Program-made: the position numbers and the translations under genes
From: Minwuiaceae bacterium
GTDB lineage: Bacteria > Pseudomonadota > Alphaproteobacteria > Minwuiales > Minwuiaceae
Assembly: GCA_028278525.1 (NCBI GenBank)
Contig: JANQEE010000062.1
Coordinates: forward strand, 1-64,000
Reading direction: 5' to 3'
Length of the DNA: 64,000 nucleotides
The notes under the pieces: generated by a model
Told to the model about the DNA's origin: nothing
Databases searched by the model: none
Seen by the model: the letters and a program-made list of their open reading frames with translations, nothing else
Shown: in pieces, positions 49,470-58,738 of the stretch
How positions within the stretch are numbered: the stretch's first letter is position 1
Layout of the letters: each line of letters starts with the position of its first letter

Positions 49470-52397
49470 ATGGCTGAGCGCTCAGAGAGTCCCAAGTCGT
49501 TGCGGTTCTGGGCTGCGGCATTGTCCGCCGCTCTATTCGTCATCAGCCTTGCCTTCTGGGTTTCCCGGACCGTCCAGACGGCGGACGGCCTGGGGGCCGC
49601 GTTTGTAACCGTTTTACCGATGCTGGGAATTCTGGCCGGCGGGGCCGGTCTGGCGGCGGCGGCGTTCTGGTCCCGGCAGATGCACATCCGGCGGGCGGAA
49701 CGCGCCGAGCGGGCCGAACGGCAAGCCGTGGAGTCGGAGAAAGGGTTGATCGACCTGCTCGAGTCCGTGCCGACGGCGATCGCCTTGTGGGATCGCGAGG
49801 ATCGGCTGGTTCATTGCAACGCCAAATACCGGGAACTATTCAGCGGGGCGGCCGACTATCTGATCGCGGGCATGCCTTTCGACACGGTGCTGGAAGTCGC
49901 GGTGGCGAGAAACCTGATGGCGGACGTGGACGGCGACCCGGAGGGTTGGCTGGCCTGCCGGAAAGCGTTGCATGCCAAGCCGGTCGCGACCTTCGAGCGC
50001 AGGCTGCCCGGCGACCAATGGTACAGGGTGAGCGATATACGTTCGGAACTTGGCGGATCGGTACTGCTGATGACCGACATTACCCCGCTTAAACGTCATG
50101 AACGGGCGCTCGAGCAAAGCGAACGGCGGTTTCGCGACTTTGCGGAGGCGTCCTCGGATCTGCTGTGGGAAATGGACGCGGATCTTTGTTTCACCTCGGT
50201 CCAGGATCATGTCGAAGACGTCACCGGCATGCCGCCGGAAGACTTTCTTGGCAAGAAGCGCACCGATTTCAGAGTGGGTGACGACGATCCGGCAAAATGG
50301 GAAGCCCATCTGGAAGACCTCAGCGCGCGCCGTGCGTTTCGCGATTTCCGCTATGAGCTGCTCGACCGGAAAGGGCAGCGGCACGAGCTGTCGGTGAGCG
50401 GCAAGCCGGTGTTCGACGAAACCGGGACGTTCTCCGGTTACCGCGGCGTGACCACCGACCGGACCGGGGTCGCCGAAGTGGAGGCGGCAGTCGAGGCGAT
50501 GCGCCTGCAGATGCAGGAAGCCATCGAAAGCATCTCCGAAGGATTTGCGCTGTTCGATGCCGATGACAGGCTTGTTATGTGCAACTCCAACTACCGGAAC
50601 CTCTACCCGCTTGCCTGGGACGTCATGGTGCCCGGCGCGGCGTTCACGGATATGGCCCGGGTCGCCGCCGAACGCGGCCAGTTCGTCGAAGCGCAGGGCC
50701 GGATCGACGAATGGCTCGAAGCCCGCGTCAAACGGCACAGGAACCCGAGCGGCTTTTTCGAGCACCACCTGGCCGACGGGCGCTGGCTGCAGACCAGCGA
50801 ACGCCGGACCGCCGCCGGCGGTGTGGTCAGCGTCCATATGGATATTACCCAGCTGAAGCTGCGCGAACAGGAACTGAGCACGGCGATGCGGCAGGCGGAA
50901 GCGGCCAACCGCGCAAAGTCCGACTTCATGGCCGTCATCAGCCATGAAATCCGAACCCCCCTGAACGGCGTGCTCGGCATGCTGGGCCTGTTGAACGACA
51001 CCGGGCTGCGCGAGGAACAGTCGAAGTTCGTGGATCTGGCGCAGCAATCCGGGGTGTCGCTGAGAAAGCTGCTTGACGAGGTGCTCGACTTTTCCAGACT
51101 TGAGCAGGACGTCTTCACGCCGAGTCGTGTTGAGTTTCGCCCGGTGGAGACGGTTGACACCGTCGTCAACGCGGCCGCTGCACAAGCTGGCGACAAAGAC
51201 GTCGAAATCGTGTCCGCGATAGCGGCCGACGTGCCGCGGCGTCTGTTTGGCGATCCTGAGCGGCTTCAGCAGATCTTGCTCAATCTGACGTCGAACGCCG
51301 TCAAATTCACCGAATCCGGCAAGGTCGGTATCTCCATCGATGTCGTTCGGAAACGCGCCGGTCATGCGCTGTTACGGTTTGCCGTCGAGGATACGGGAAT
51401 AGGCATTCCGCCCGAAGCACGGGACAGCGTGTTCGAGCATTTCACGCAGGTCGACCCTTCGGCTTCCCGCCAACATGGCGGTGCGGGACTTGGACTGGCG
51501 ATCTGCAAGCGGCTGGTGGACCTGCTGGGCGGCACGATCGGCGTTGTAAGCGATGTGGGCAAGGGCAGCAGATTCTGGTTCGAACTGGACTTTTCGACCG
51601 ACCGGGCGGCTTACGCCGTGCCCGACTTCAGGCGGCGGTCGACGCCGCCGGGTGCGCCGCGTGGCGACGGCCAGCACATACTGCTGGCGGAAGACAGTCC
51701 GACCAATCAACTGGTGGCGAAATCGATACTGGAAGACGCCGGGTATAAGGTCGACGTGGTGGCGGACGGGTACGAGGTGCTGGACCGGCTGGCGGCGGCG
51801 GCTTACGACCTGATTCTCATGGATGTATCGATGCCCACGATGGATGGGATCGAAGCGACGAGACAGATCCGGCAACGACCGGATTCGACCCGAATTCCAA
51901 TCATTGCGATGACCGCGCATGCGTTCACGGAAGACCGGCAGCGCTGTTTGGACGCCGGCATGGAAGACCATCTGTCCAAGCCGTTCGAGAAAAACGACTT
52001 GTTGTGGACGGTCCATCGCAATCTGGGTCGGTCCGATGGGGGCCGCGGGGGCCGGGTTCTCGATGTCGAGGCTCTGTCGCAACTGGAGGCCGATACCGAC
52101 CCCGCGACGTTGCCGACCCTGATCGACAGCTTCCTGACAGAAGCCCGGCAACGCGCCCGTAAACTGGAGCAGGCGGCGAAGAGCGGCGACTTGCGCGCGA
52201 TGGAGCATGAATCGCATGCGCTCAAGAGCAGTGCGCAGACGTTCGGCGCATCGGATCTGCATAGCCGCGCCAAGGCGATCGAGCATGCCTGCCTCAGCCG
52301 ACGGCGGGCGGAAGCGGTAGCGCTTTGCGAGTCGATTACGGACCTGGCCGATGCGGCAGCGGACGCATTGAAGGAACGCTTCGGAGCCTCGGCCTGA
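49470..52397 (+). CDS. Hybrid sensor histidine kinase with PAS, REC and HPT domains
   Basis: 975 residues. Two membrane helices (~11-31 and ~45-68), then three PAS-like domains (about 95-205, 220-335 and 345-465). The HisKA domain has His492 in VISHEIRTPLNG; the ATPase domain holds NLTSNAVKFTESG, DTGIGIP and GGAGLGLAICK. A receiver follows with Asp785 (LILMDVSMP) and an HPT domain with His916 (MEHESHALKSS). This is a full His-Asp-His relay that lacks only the final response regulator. The convergent LuxO-like activator, 7 bp away, is an obvious candidate. The start ATG 49470 is close to AGGA; it may be read with the upstream genes (33 bp gap). Confidence 0.93.
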   Translation: MAERSESPKSLRFWAAALSAALFVISLAFWVSRTVQTADGLGAAFVTVLPMLGILAGGAGLAAAAFWSRQMHIRRAERAERAERQAVESEKGLIDLLESVPTAIALWDREDRLVHCNAKYRELFSGAADYLIAGMPFDTVLEVAVARNLMADVDGDPEGWLACRKALHAKPVATFERRLPGDQWYRVSDIRSELGGSVLLMTDITPLKRHERALEQSERRFRDFAEASSDLLWEMDADLCFTSVQDHVEDVTGMPPEDFLGKKRTDFRVGDDDPAKWEAHLEDLSARRAFRDFRYELLDRKGQRHELSVSGKPVFDETGTFSGYRGVTTDRTGVAEVEAAVEAMRLQMQEAIESISEGFALFDADDRLVMCNSNYRNLYPLAWDVMVPGAAFTDMARVAAERGQFVEAQGRIDEWLEARVKRHRNPSGFFEHHLADGRWLQTSERRTAAGGVVSVHMDITQLKLREQELSTAMRQAEAANRAKSDFMAVISHEIRTPLNGVLGMLGLLNDTGLREEQSKFVDLAQQSGVSLRKLLDEVLDFSRLEQDVFTPSRVEFRPVETVDTVVNAAAAQAGDKDVEIVSAIAADVPRRLFGDPERLQQILLNLTSNAVKFTESGKVGISIDVVRKRAGHALLRFAVEDTGIGIPPEARDSVFEHFTQVDPSASRQHGGAGLGLAICKRLVDLLGGTIGVVSDVGKGSRFWFELDFSTDRAAYAVPDFRRRSTPPGAPRGDGQHILLAEDSPTNQLVAKSILEDAGYKVDVVADGYEVLDRLAAAAYDLILMDVSMPTMDGIEATRQIRQRPDSTRIPIIAMTAHAFTEDRQRCLDAGMEDHLSKPFEKNDLLWTVHRNLGRSDGGRGGRVLDVEALSQLEADTDPATLPTLIDSFLTEARQRARKLEQAAKSGDLRAMEHESHALKSSAQTFGASDLHSRAKAIEHACLSRRRAEAVALCESITDLADAAADALKERFGASA

Positions 52398-52404
52398 AAG
52401 CGCT

Positions 52405-53811
52405 CTAGCTCTCGCCCGTCTCGTCCCAGGTCTGTTTCTTGCGGTAGATGGTCGACGGGCTGATTTCGAGCAGGGCCGCGGCTTTCGGGATGTTGCCCGC
52501 GCAAGCGTCGATCGCGCGCTCGATGGTTTCCTTTTCGACGATCCAGAGTGGGCGGATGCTCGGTGCCGGCTCTTCCCGCGGGCCGACCGGCACGGCGGCA
52601 CCCGGCTGGCGCGCTGTCACAGAGTCACCCGATCGCCGCGACGGTTGGACCAGTTCCGGCAACATGGCCGGGGTCACTTCTTCGCCGTCATGGAGCACGA
52701 CGATATTGCGGATCACATTGAGCATCTGGCGGACATTGCCGGGCCAGGAATACGTCGCGATCGTATTTTCCGTCTCTGCGGAGAAACGGGTGAACCGCTT
52801 GCCTTCCTCTTGAGCGAAGCGGTTTAGAAACTCGTTGGCGATCAGTAGGATGTCGTCGCCGCGCTCGCGCAGCGGCGGCATGGTGACCGGGATGACGTGC
52901 AGGCGATAATAGAGATCTTCCCGGAACCGGCCGGCTTCCACCGCGGCGACCGGGTCCTGGTTGGTCGCGCAGACAAAGCGAACGTCCACCTTTTCCATTC
53001 GGCTGCCGCCGACCTTGGTGAAGCTGCCCGACTGGATGAACCTCAGCAGCTTCGTCTGAAGGTTGAGGTCCATCTCGCAGATTTCGTCGAGGAACAACGT
53101 TCCGCCGTCCGCGCGCTGCGCCGCGCCGTCGCGATCGGTCATCGCGCCGGTGAAGGCGCCCTTCACATGCCCGAAAATCTCGCTTTCGATCAGATCGGCG
53201 GGAATGGCGCCGCAGTTCAGCGCGACGAACGGCGCTTCGGCGCGCGGGCTTAGCTTATGCGTCGCTTCCGCCGCCAGCTCCTTGCCGGTGCCGCTTTCGC
53301 CGGTCACGAAGACCGTTGCCTTGCTTGGCGCCGCGCTTTCGATAATCCGGTAGACCGCCTGCATCGGCAGCGAAGAGCCGACGAAACCGAAAAACTGGTT
53401 ACGGGCGATGTGTTCTTCGTAAGTCTCGACGATCTGAGCCAGCCGCTGCCGTTCCAGCGAATTGCGCAGGGTGTAGATCAGCCGTTCGCTGTTGAACGGT
53501 TTCACCAGGAAGTCGAAGGCGCCGTGGCGCATCGCCGCGACCGCCGAGTTTATCGAACCGTGCGCGGTGATGACCACGACGGCGCAGGCCATACGGGTTT
53601 GCGCGATGTGACGCAGGATATCCATGCCGTCCATGTCCGGCAGCTTGAGATCCAGCAAAACACCGTCCGGCGGATTGGTTTCCAATTCGGCCAATGCGTC
53701 ACCGCCGGTCTCGACAGCCGTGATCTCATAATCCTCGTCGCGCAGGTAATTCTCGTAAGTACGAGCCAGCGAAGGACTGTCTTCAACTAGAAGGATTTTC
53801 TTAGGGCTCAC
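52405..53811 (-). CDS. Sigma-54-dependent response regulator, LuxO-like
   Basis: 468 residues. Receiver 1-120 with Asp54 (VLLDLKLPDMDG) and Lys near 104 (FLVKPF); AAA+ sigma-54 activator about 140-375 (Walker A GESGTGKEL, GAFTGA loop for sigma-54, Walker B GGTLFLDEI, RERGDDI); Fis-type helix-turn-helix at the C-terminus (KAAALLEISPSTIYRKKQTW). The wording of the receiver and of SSLPMQAVYRIIESAAPSKATVFVTGES matches LuxO, the quorum-sensing activator of vibrios. It should activate sigma-54 promoters when phosphorylated by an HPT domain such as that of the adjacent kinase. Transcribed after ald, across a ~200-bp AT-richer gap. Confidence 0.92.
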   Translation of the reverse strand: MSPKKILLVEDSPSLARTYENYLRDEDYEITAVETGGDALAELETNPPDGVLLDLKLPDMDGMDILRHIAQTRMACAVVVITAHGSINSAVAAMRHGAFDFLVKPFNSERLIYTLRNSLERQRLAQIVETYEEHIARNQFFGFVGSSLPMQAVYRIIESAAPSKATVFVTGESGTGKELAAEATHKLSPRAEAPFVALNCGAIPADLIESEIFGHVKGAFTGAMTDRDGAAQRADGGTLFLDEICEMDLNLQTKLLRFIQSGSFTKVGGSRMEKVDVRFVCATNQDPVAAVEAGRFREDLYYRLHVIPVTMPPLRERGDDILLIANEFLNRFAQEEGKRFTRFSAETENTIATYSWPGNVRQMLNVIRNIVVLHDGEEVTPAMLPELVQPSRRSGDSVTARQPGAAVPVGPREEPAPSIRPLWIVEKETIERAIDACAGNIPKAAALLEISPSTIYRKKQTWDETGES

Positions 53812-54010
53812 GTCCGCGTCTTTGGCGTTCCAATCGCGATAATTTACTAGGGTCGATTATTTCAATACTTTTCGCCATACGTAGAAACACGGAGGATCTA
53901 CATTTCTATAGCCCAAATTACGGCATAATTTGATGTGTGCGCGGTTTGTTCCGGCGGATCGTCCCAAGGGCGGTCCAGAACCCGCGACCGTCGGGCACGG
54001 AAGCTCCGTA

Positions 54011-55129
54011 TCAGGCGAGGACGTCGTCGGCGGAAACGTAATCCCGGCCCTGATCGCTGGCGACAGCCTCGTAGGTGAGTTGTCCGTGGTGGACGTTGAG
54101 GCCGTTTTTGAGGTGCGGATCGTCGAGCAGGGCCTGCTTGTATCCCTTGTTGGCTAGCGCGACGATGAACGGCAGCGTTGCGTTGTTGAGCGCGAAAGTG
54201 GACGTGCGCGCGACGGCGCCGGGCATGTTGGAGACGCAATAGTGGACAACGTCGTCAACGCGGTAGGTTGGGTTGTCGTGCGTGGTCGGCTTGGCGGTTT
54301 CGAAACAGCCGCCCTGGTCGATCGATACGTCGACGATCACGGCGCCGCGCCGCATTTTTTTGATCATTTCGCGGCTGACGAGTTTGGGCGCCGCGCCGCC
54401 GCGCACCAACACGGCGCCGACAACCAGATCGGCGCCGGCGACATGGTCTTCGATGGCGTCGACGGTGGAGAAGATCGTATTCAGCATCGGACCGAACTGG
54501 AGGTCGAGTTCGTATAGTCGCGGCAGGGACTTGTCGATCACCGTGACATGCGCTTCCAGGCCCATGGCCATGCGCGCGGCGTTGGTGCCGACGACCCCGC
54601 CGCCCAGGATAACGACTTTCGCGGCCGCGACGCCGGGCACGCCGCCCAGCAGCATGCCCCGTCCGCCCTGTTCCATTTCCAGGCAGTGGGCGCCGGCCTG
54701 TATCGACATACGCCCCGCGACTTCGCTCATCGGCGAGAGCAAGGGCAGTCCGCCGCGGATGTCGGTCACGGTTTCGTAGGCTATGCCGACACAACCGGAA
54801 TCGAGCATCCCTTTTGTCAGTGTCGGATCCGGCGCCAGGTGCAGGTAGGTGAACAGCACCTGGCCTTCGCGCAACATGGCCGTTTCCTGTGGCTGCGGTT
54901 CCTTGACCTTGACCACCATGTCCGCCTTGGCGAACACCTCCTCGGCGCTGTCGACGATATCCGCGCCGGCATCCCGGTAGAGCGTGTCGTCGAGGTCGAT
55001 CCCCGCGCCCGCGCCCGATTGGACGATGACCTGGTGGCCATGGTGGACCGCTTCCCGCACGCTGGCCGGCGTCATACCGACGCGATGTTCCTGGGTTTTT
55101 ATTTCGGTGGGTACGCCGATCAGCATCAC
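54011..55129 (-). CDS. ald: Alanine dehydrogenase
   Basis: 372 residues. It catalyses the reversible NAD-dependent deamination of L-alanine to pyruvate and ammonia. Family motifs: MLIGVPTEIKTQEHRVGMTP with the catalytic/pyruvate-binding residues, VVKVKEPQ, the NAD-binding VVILGGGVVGTNAAR and VDVSIDQGGCFETAKPTTH. It lies 33 bp after the omega-transaminase gene, probably in one operon: the transaminase uses pyruvate as amino acceptor and makes alanine, which this enzyme would recycle. Confidence 0.95.
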   Translation of the reverse strand: MMLIGVPTEIKTQEHRVGMTPASVREAVHHGHQVIVQSGAGAGIDLDDTLYRDAGADIVDSAEEVFAKADMVVKVKEPQPQETAMLREGQVLFTYLHLAPDPTLTKGMLDSGCVGIAYETVTDIRGGLPLLSPMSEVAGRMSIQAGAHCLEMEQGGRGMLLGGVPGVAAAKVVILGGGVVGTNAARMAMGLEAHVTVIDKSLPRLYELDLQFGPMLNTIFSTVDAIEDHVAGADLVVGAVLVRGGAAPKLVSREMIKKMRRGAVIVDVSIDQGGCFETAKPTTHDNPTYRVDDVVHYCVSNMPGAVARTSTFALNNATLPFIVALANKGYKQALLDDPHLKNGLNVHHGQLTYEAVASDQGRDYVSADDVLA

Positions 55130-55162
55130 CGGGGCTCCCTCATACGCTGCGTTACCGGCAGA

Positions 55163-56500
55163 TCAATGAGCCTGCTTCAAGACCTTCGATAGCGTGTCGA
55201 AGATCCGGTCGATCTGCGCCTTTTCCACGATCAACGGCGGCGACAACGCGATGATGTCGCCGGTGGTGCGTATCAGGACGCCTTCCTCATAGCAACGGAG
55301 AAATGCATCGAAGGCCCGCGCGGTCGGTTTGTTGGCGATCGGCTCCAGCTCGATGGCGCCGATCAGGCCCAGATTGCGCAGGTCGATCACGTGCGGATGG
55401 CCTTTCAGGGCATGCAATGCCTCTTCCCAGTAAGGCGACAGTTCGGCCGCACGCTCGAACAGACCTTCTTCCTGATAGGTGTCCAGGGTCGCGACGCCCG
55501 CCGCCGCGGCCAGCGGGTGGCCCGAATAGGTGTAGCCGTGGAACAGCTCGATGGTATTTTCGGGCGCGTCCATGAAGGCGTCGTAGATGCCTTTGCGGCA
55601 GATCACCGCGCCCATCGGCACGACGCCGCTGGTCAGCCCCTTGGCGCAGGTGATCATGTCCGGCATGACGCCGAAATAGTCCGTCGCGAACGGCGCGCCG
55701 AGGCGACCGAAGCCGGTGATGACCTCGTCGAAAATCAGCAGGATTCCGTGCCGGTCGCAGATTTTGCGCAGGCGTTCCAGATAGCCCTGCGGCGGGATCA
55801 GCACGCCGGTCGATCCGGCGACCGGTTCCACGATCACCGCCGCGATGGTCGAGGCGTCGTGCAGCGCGACCAGCTTTTCCAGATCGTCGGCCAGATGGGC
55901 GCCCCAGGCGGGCTGGCCGCGGGAATAGGCGTTGTGTTCCAGATCATGGGTGTGGGAAATGTGGTCGGTGCCGGCCAGCAACGTGCCGAAATGCATGCGG
56001 TTCTTGACGATGCCGCCAACCGAGATCCCGCCGAAACCGACGCCGTGATAGCCACGCTCCCGCCCGATCAGCCGGGTTCGGGTGCCCTGGCCAATGGCCC
56101 GCTGATAGGCCAGGGCGATCTTCAGGGCGGTATCGACGGATTCCGAACCGGAGTTGGTGAAGAACGCATAGTCCAGGTCGCCGGGCATCAGGGCGGTCAG
56201 CCGCGATGCGAGTTCGAAGGCTTTCGGGTGACCCATCTGGAAGGCAGGGGCGTAGTCCAGTTCCTCAACCTGGCGCTGGACGGCTTCGACGACCCGTGGC
56301 CGGGCGTGGCCCGCGTTGCAGCACCATAGGCCGGCGGTACCGTCGAGCACCTGCTTGCCCTCGGCGGTGGTGTAATGCATGTCCTTGGCCGACACGAACA
56401 TGCGCGGCTGCTGTTTGAACTGCCGATTGGCGGTGAACGGCATCCAGAAGGATTCGAGATTATTTGTCGCGCTATGCGCGCTGGCGCCGATGGTGGCCAT
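55163..56500 (-). CDS. Class III (omega) aminotransferase, beta-alanine:pyruvate-like
   Basis: 445 residues of fold-type I PLP enzymes. It starts FWMPFTANRQFK and carries GLWCCNAGH, FTNSGSESVDTALKIA, LIFDEVITGFGRLG and the PLP lysine in MITCAKGLTSG. Enzymes of this kind transfer an amino group from omega-amino acids or amines to pyruvate. ATG 56500 is chosen because the GGGAG ribosome site would be too close to ATG 56509. It precedes ald by 33 bp, which fits pyruvate/alanine recycling. Upstream are two large palindromes. Confidence 0.9.
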   Translation of the reverse strand: MATIGASAHSATNNLESFWMPFTANRQFKQQPRMFVSAKDMHYTTAEGKQVLDGTAGLWCCNAGHARPRVVEAVQRQVEELDYAPAFQMGHPKAFELASRLTALMPGDLDYAFFTNSGSESVDTALKIALAYQRAIGQGTRTRLIGRERGYHGVGFGGISVGGIVKNRMHFGTLLAGTDHISHTHDLEHNAYSRGQPAWGAHLADDLEKLVALHDASTIAAVIVEPVAGSTGVLIPPQGYLERLRKICDRHGILLIFDEVITGFGRLGAPFATDYFGVMPDMITCAKGLTSGVVPMGAVICRKGIYDAFMDAPENTIELFHGYTYSGHPLAAAAGVATLDTYQEEGLFERAAELSPYWEEALHALKGHPHVIDLRNLGLIGAIELEPIANKPTARAFDAFLRCYEEGVLIRTTGDIIALSPPLIVEKAQIDRIFDTLSKVLKQAH

Positions 56501-56656
56501 GGCGTTCATCTCCCGTCGAATTCGAGCCGTTTCGTCACGGCTCCGATCATGGCCAGCATAATCCGAATTGCCGATCCGCGAAAACCGATAAGCCGGCGAG
56601 GATAGGACTGGTCTTCAACGAGCCGCAATGGCAGGTTGTGAACAAGCGGTTGCAGC

Positions 56657-56717
56657 TAGAGCAATATCCGAACGGATTGAACATGATGGTTCAATCCGTT
56701 CGGATAAAATTGCTCTA
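56657..56717. repeat. Palindrome 1 between transaminase and FAH genes
   Basis: TAGAGCAAT-ATCCGAACGG continuing to 56682 pairs with 56689-56717, with a 3-base bulge and a 6-base loop. The central motif ATCCGAACGGATTGAA is itself near-palindromic. A similar palindrome follows directly. Confidence 0.8.
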
Positions 56718-56732
56718 CATCTTAAGAGGCTG

Positions 56733-56788
56733 GAGCATCATCCGACCGAACGGATCGCATAAGCGATCCGTTCGGTCGGATGATGCTC
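56733..56788. repeat. Palindrome 2, 26-bp perfect arms
   Basis: The arms 56733-56758 (starting GAGCATCATCCGACCGAACG) and 56763-56788 are perfect reverse complements around ATAA. Shares the GAGCA-start and CCGAACGGAT core with palindrome 1, so both belong to one repeat family. It ends 31 bases before the FAH-family start codon. Confidence 0.85.
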
Positions 56789-56819
56789 TGGGGGAACGGA
56801 CCCGAAAGGACGGACAAAA

Positions 56820-57668
56820 ATGAAGCTCTTAACCTACAGCAGTGGCGGGGAGGCCACCTATGGCGTCGCGACGGACGACGGCGTGATCGATGTCGGCAAG
56901 CGTCTCGGCGAGAGTTACGGCAGCCTGCGCGCCGTGCTGGAGGCCGATGCCCTGGACGCCGTTCGCGAGGTCACGGCCGGTCAGAGCCCGGACTCGGGGC
57001 TTAACGACATCAGCTACCTTCCGGTTATCCCCAACCCGGAGAAGATCGTCTGTGTCGGACTGAACTACGAGGACCACCGCATCGAGACGGGCCGGGAGCC
57101 TTCCGGTTACCCCGTGTTGTTCGCGCGTTACGCCCATTGCCAGGTCGGGCACGGCCAGCCGATGGTGCGGCCGAACAATTCCGAACAGTTCGACTACGAG
57201 GGCGAACTGGTCGTGGTGATCGGCAAACAGGCGCGGCACGTGAGCCGCGAGGACGCGCTGAGCCACATCGCCGGATACTCGATCTACAACGACGGCTCGG
57301 TCCGCGACTGGCAGAGCCATACGCACCAGTTCCTGCCCGGCAAGAACTTCGATGCAACCGGCGCCTTCGGTCCCTGGATGGTGACGTCGGATCAGATTCC
57401 CGATCCGACGGCGCTGACATTGACGACGCGCCTGAACGGTCAGGTGCTGCAGCATGCCGGCACCGACCAGTTGATCTTCAACATCCCGTACCTGATTTCC
57501 TACATCTCCAGTTTCATGGTGCTGAGGCCGGGCGACGTGATCGTCACCGGCACGCCGGGCGGCGTCGGCATGAAGCGCAATCCGCCGCTGTTTATGAAAG
57601 CCGGCGACACGGTGGAGGTGGAGATCAGCGGCATCGGCACGCTGGTCAACCCGATCGTCGACGAGTAG
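56820..57668 (+). CDS. Fumarylacetoacetate hydrolase family protein
   Basis: 282 residues of the FAH superfamily, which cleaves or decarboxylates C-C bonds in aromatic and sugar-acid breakdown. Metal-site motifs: FDYEGELVVVIGK, IYNDGSVRDWQ, PGKNFDATGAFGPWMV and VIVTGTPGGVG. The small N-terminal domain (MKLLTYSSGGEATYGVATDD) is typical of the 2-hydroxyhepta-2,4-diene-1,7-dioate isomerase-like branch. The substrate is not known. ATG 56820 follows AAAGGA. Transcribed alone; convergent with pyrD. Confidence 0.9.
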   Translation: MKLLTYSSGGEATYGVATDDGVIDVGKRLGESYGSLRAVLEADALDAVREVTAGQSPDSGLNDISYLPVIPNPEKIVCVGLNYEDHRIETGREPSGYPVLFARYAHCQVGHGQPMVRPNNSEQFDYEGELVVVIGKQARHVSREDALSHIAGYSIYNDGSVRDWQSHTHQFLPGKNFDATGAFGPWMVTSDQIPDPTALTLTTRLNGQVLQHAGTDQLIFNIPYLISYISSFMVLRPGDVIVTGTPGGVGMKRNPPLFMKAGDTVEVEISGIGTLVNPIVDE

Positions 57669-57682
57669 GCGGTCCGCCGCCG

Positions 57683-58738
57683 TCAGGGGTTTACGTCGAC
57701 GCCGACGGCGGCGCGCACGCCGTCGAACCCGTCGCGCTTGAGCAGCGCCGCCAGATCGCGGCCGATCGCCGCGACCAGGCCGGGGCCCTGGTAGATCAGC
57801 GCCGTGTAGAGCTGCACCAGCGATGCGCCGGCGCGGATCTTGGCGTAGGCGTCGGCCCCCGACCCGACTCCGCCGACCCCGACCAGGGTGATCCGTCCGC
57901 CGGTCAATCGGTACATCCGGCGCAACGTCTCCGTCGAGGGCGCGAACAGCGGTGCGCCGCTCAAACCGCCGGACTGTTCCTTGTGCCGCCCGCGCAAATC
58001 AGGCGGCCGGGCGATGGTCGTGTTCGAGATGATCAGCCCTTCCGTCCCGTGCTCCACCGCCACGGCCGCGATGTCGGCCAGCTCCGCTTCCGTCAGGTCG
58101 GGCGCGATTTTCAGGGCGATCGGGATCGCCAGGCCGGCGGCGGTCCGCGCGTCCTCCAGCCGTCCGAGCAACTCCTCCAGTTCCGCCTTGTTCTGCAGGC
58201 CGCGCAGGCCCGGCGTGTTCGGCGACGACACGTTGACGGTGACGTAATCCGCGTAGGGCCCAAGCGCCTTCAGGCCCGCGATGTAATCGCCGATGCGGTC
58301 GTCGCTGTCCTTGTTGGCGCCGAGATTGACGCCGACGATGCCGCGCCGCGGGCGGGCGCGGAGCCGCGTTTCCGCCGCCGCCATGCCCTGGTTGTTGAAA
58401 CCCAGCCGGTTGATGACGGCGCGGTCTTCCGGTAGCCGAAACAGCCGCGGTTTCGGATTGCCGGCCTGCGGCCGTGGCGTGATGCTGCCGACCTCGACGA
58501 AGCCGAAGCCCTGCCCGAGCATGGCGTCGGGGACTTCCGCGTTCTTGTCGAAGCCGGCGGCCAGGCCGATGGGATTCGGAAAGGTCAGGCCGCGGAACGG
58601 CACGTGCAGCACCGGGTCGTCCACCGTTTCGGTGCGGGGGACGAGGCCGCTCCGCAACGCCGCTATCGTCGCCCGGTGCGCGACCTCCGGCGGCAGCGCC
58701 CGAAGCAGCGGCGCGGCGGCGCGGAACAAATCGGTCAA
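57683..58738 (-). CDS. pyrD: Dihydroorotate dehydrogenase (quinone), class 2
   Basis: 351 residues. It oxidises dihydroorotate to orotate with FMN and passes electrons to quinone, the fourth step of pyrimidine synthesis. An N-terminal helical membrane-association part (LFRAAAPLLRALPPEVAHRATIAAL) marks class 2. FMN/substrate motifs: NPIGLAAGFDKN, FGFVEVGSITPRPQ, VNVSSPNTPGLR (catalytic Ser) and LVGVGGVGSG. The start is TTG 58738, overlapping the TGA of the DUF952 gene (ATTGA), with GGAG upstream; the longer frame is out of family. Confidence 0.95.
   Translation of the reverse strand: MTDLFRAAAPLLRALPPEVAHRATIAALRSGLVPRTETVDDPVLHVPFRGLTFPNPIGLAAGFDKNAEVPDAMLGQGFGFVEVGSITPRPQAGNPKPRLFRLPEDRAVINRLGFNNQGMAAAETRLRARPRRGIVGVNLGANKDSDDRIGDYIAGLKALGPYADYVTVNVSSPNTPGLRGLQNKAELEELLGRLEDARTAAGLAIPIALKIAPDLTEAELADIAAVAVEHGTEGLIISNTTIARPPDLRGRHKEQSGGLSGAPLFAPSTETLRRMYRLTGGRITLVGVGGVGSGADAYAKIRAGASLVQLYTALIYQGPGLVAAIGRDLAALLKRDGFDGVRAAVGVDVNP

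Noticed and set aside
53812-54010. Possible sigma-54 promoter or Qrr-like RNA between the LuxO-like gene and ald
   Set aside because: No GG-N10-GC promoter core or RNA-like hairpin with T-run could be found by eye.
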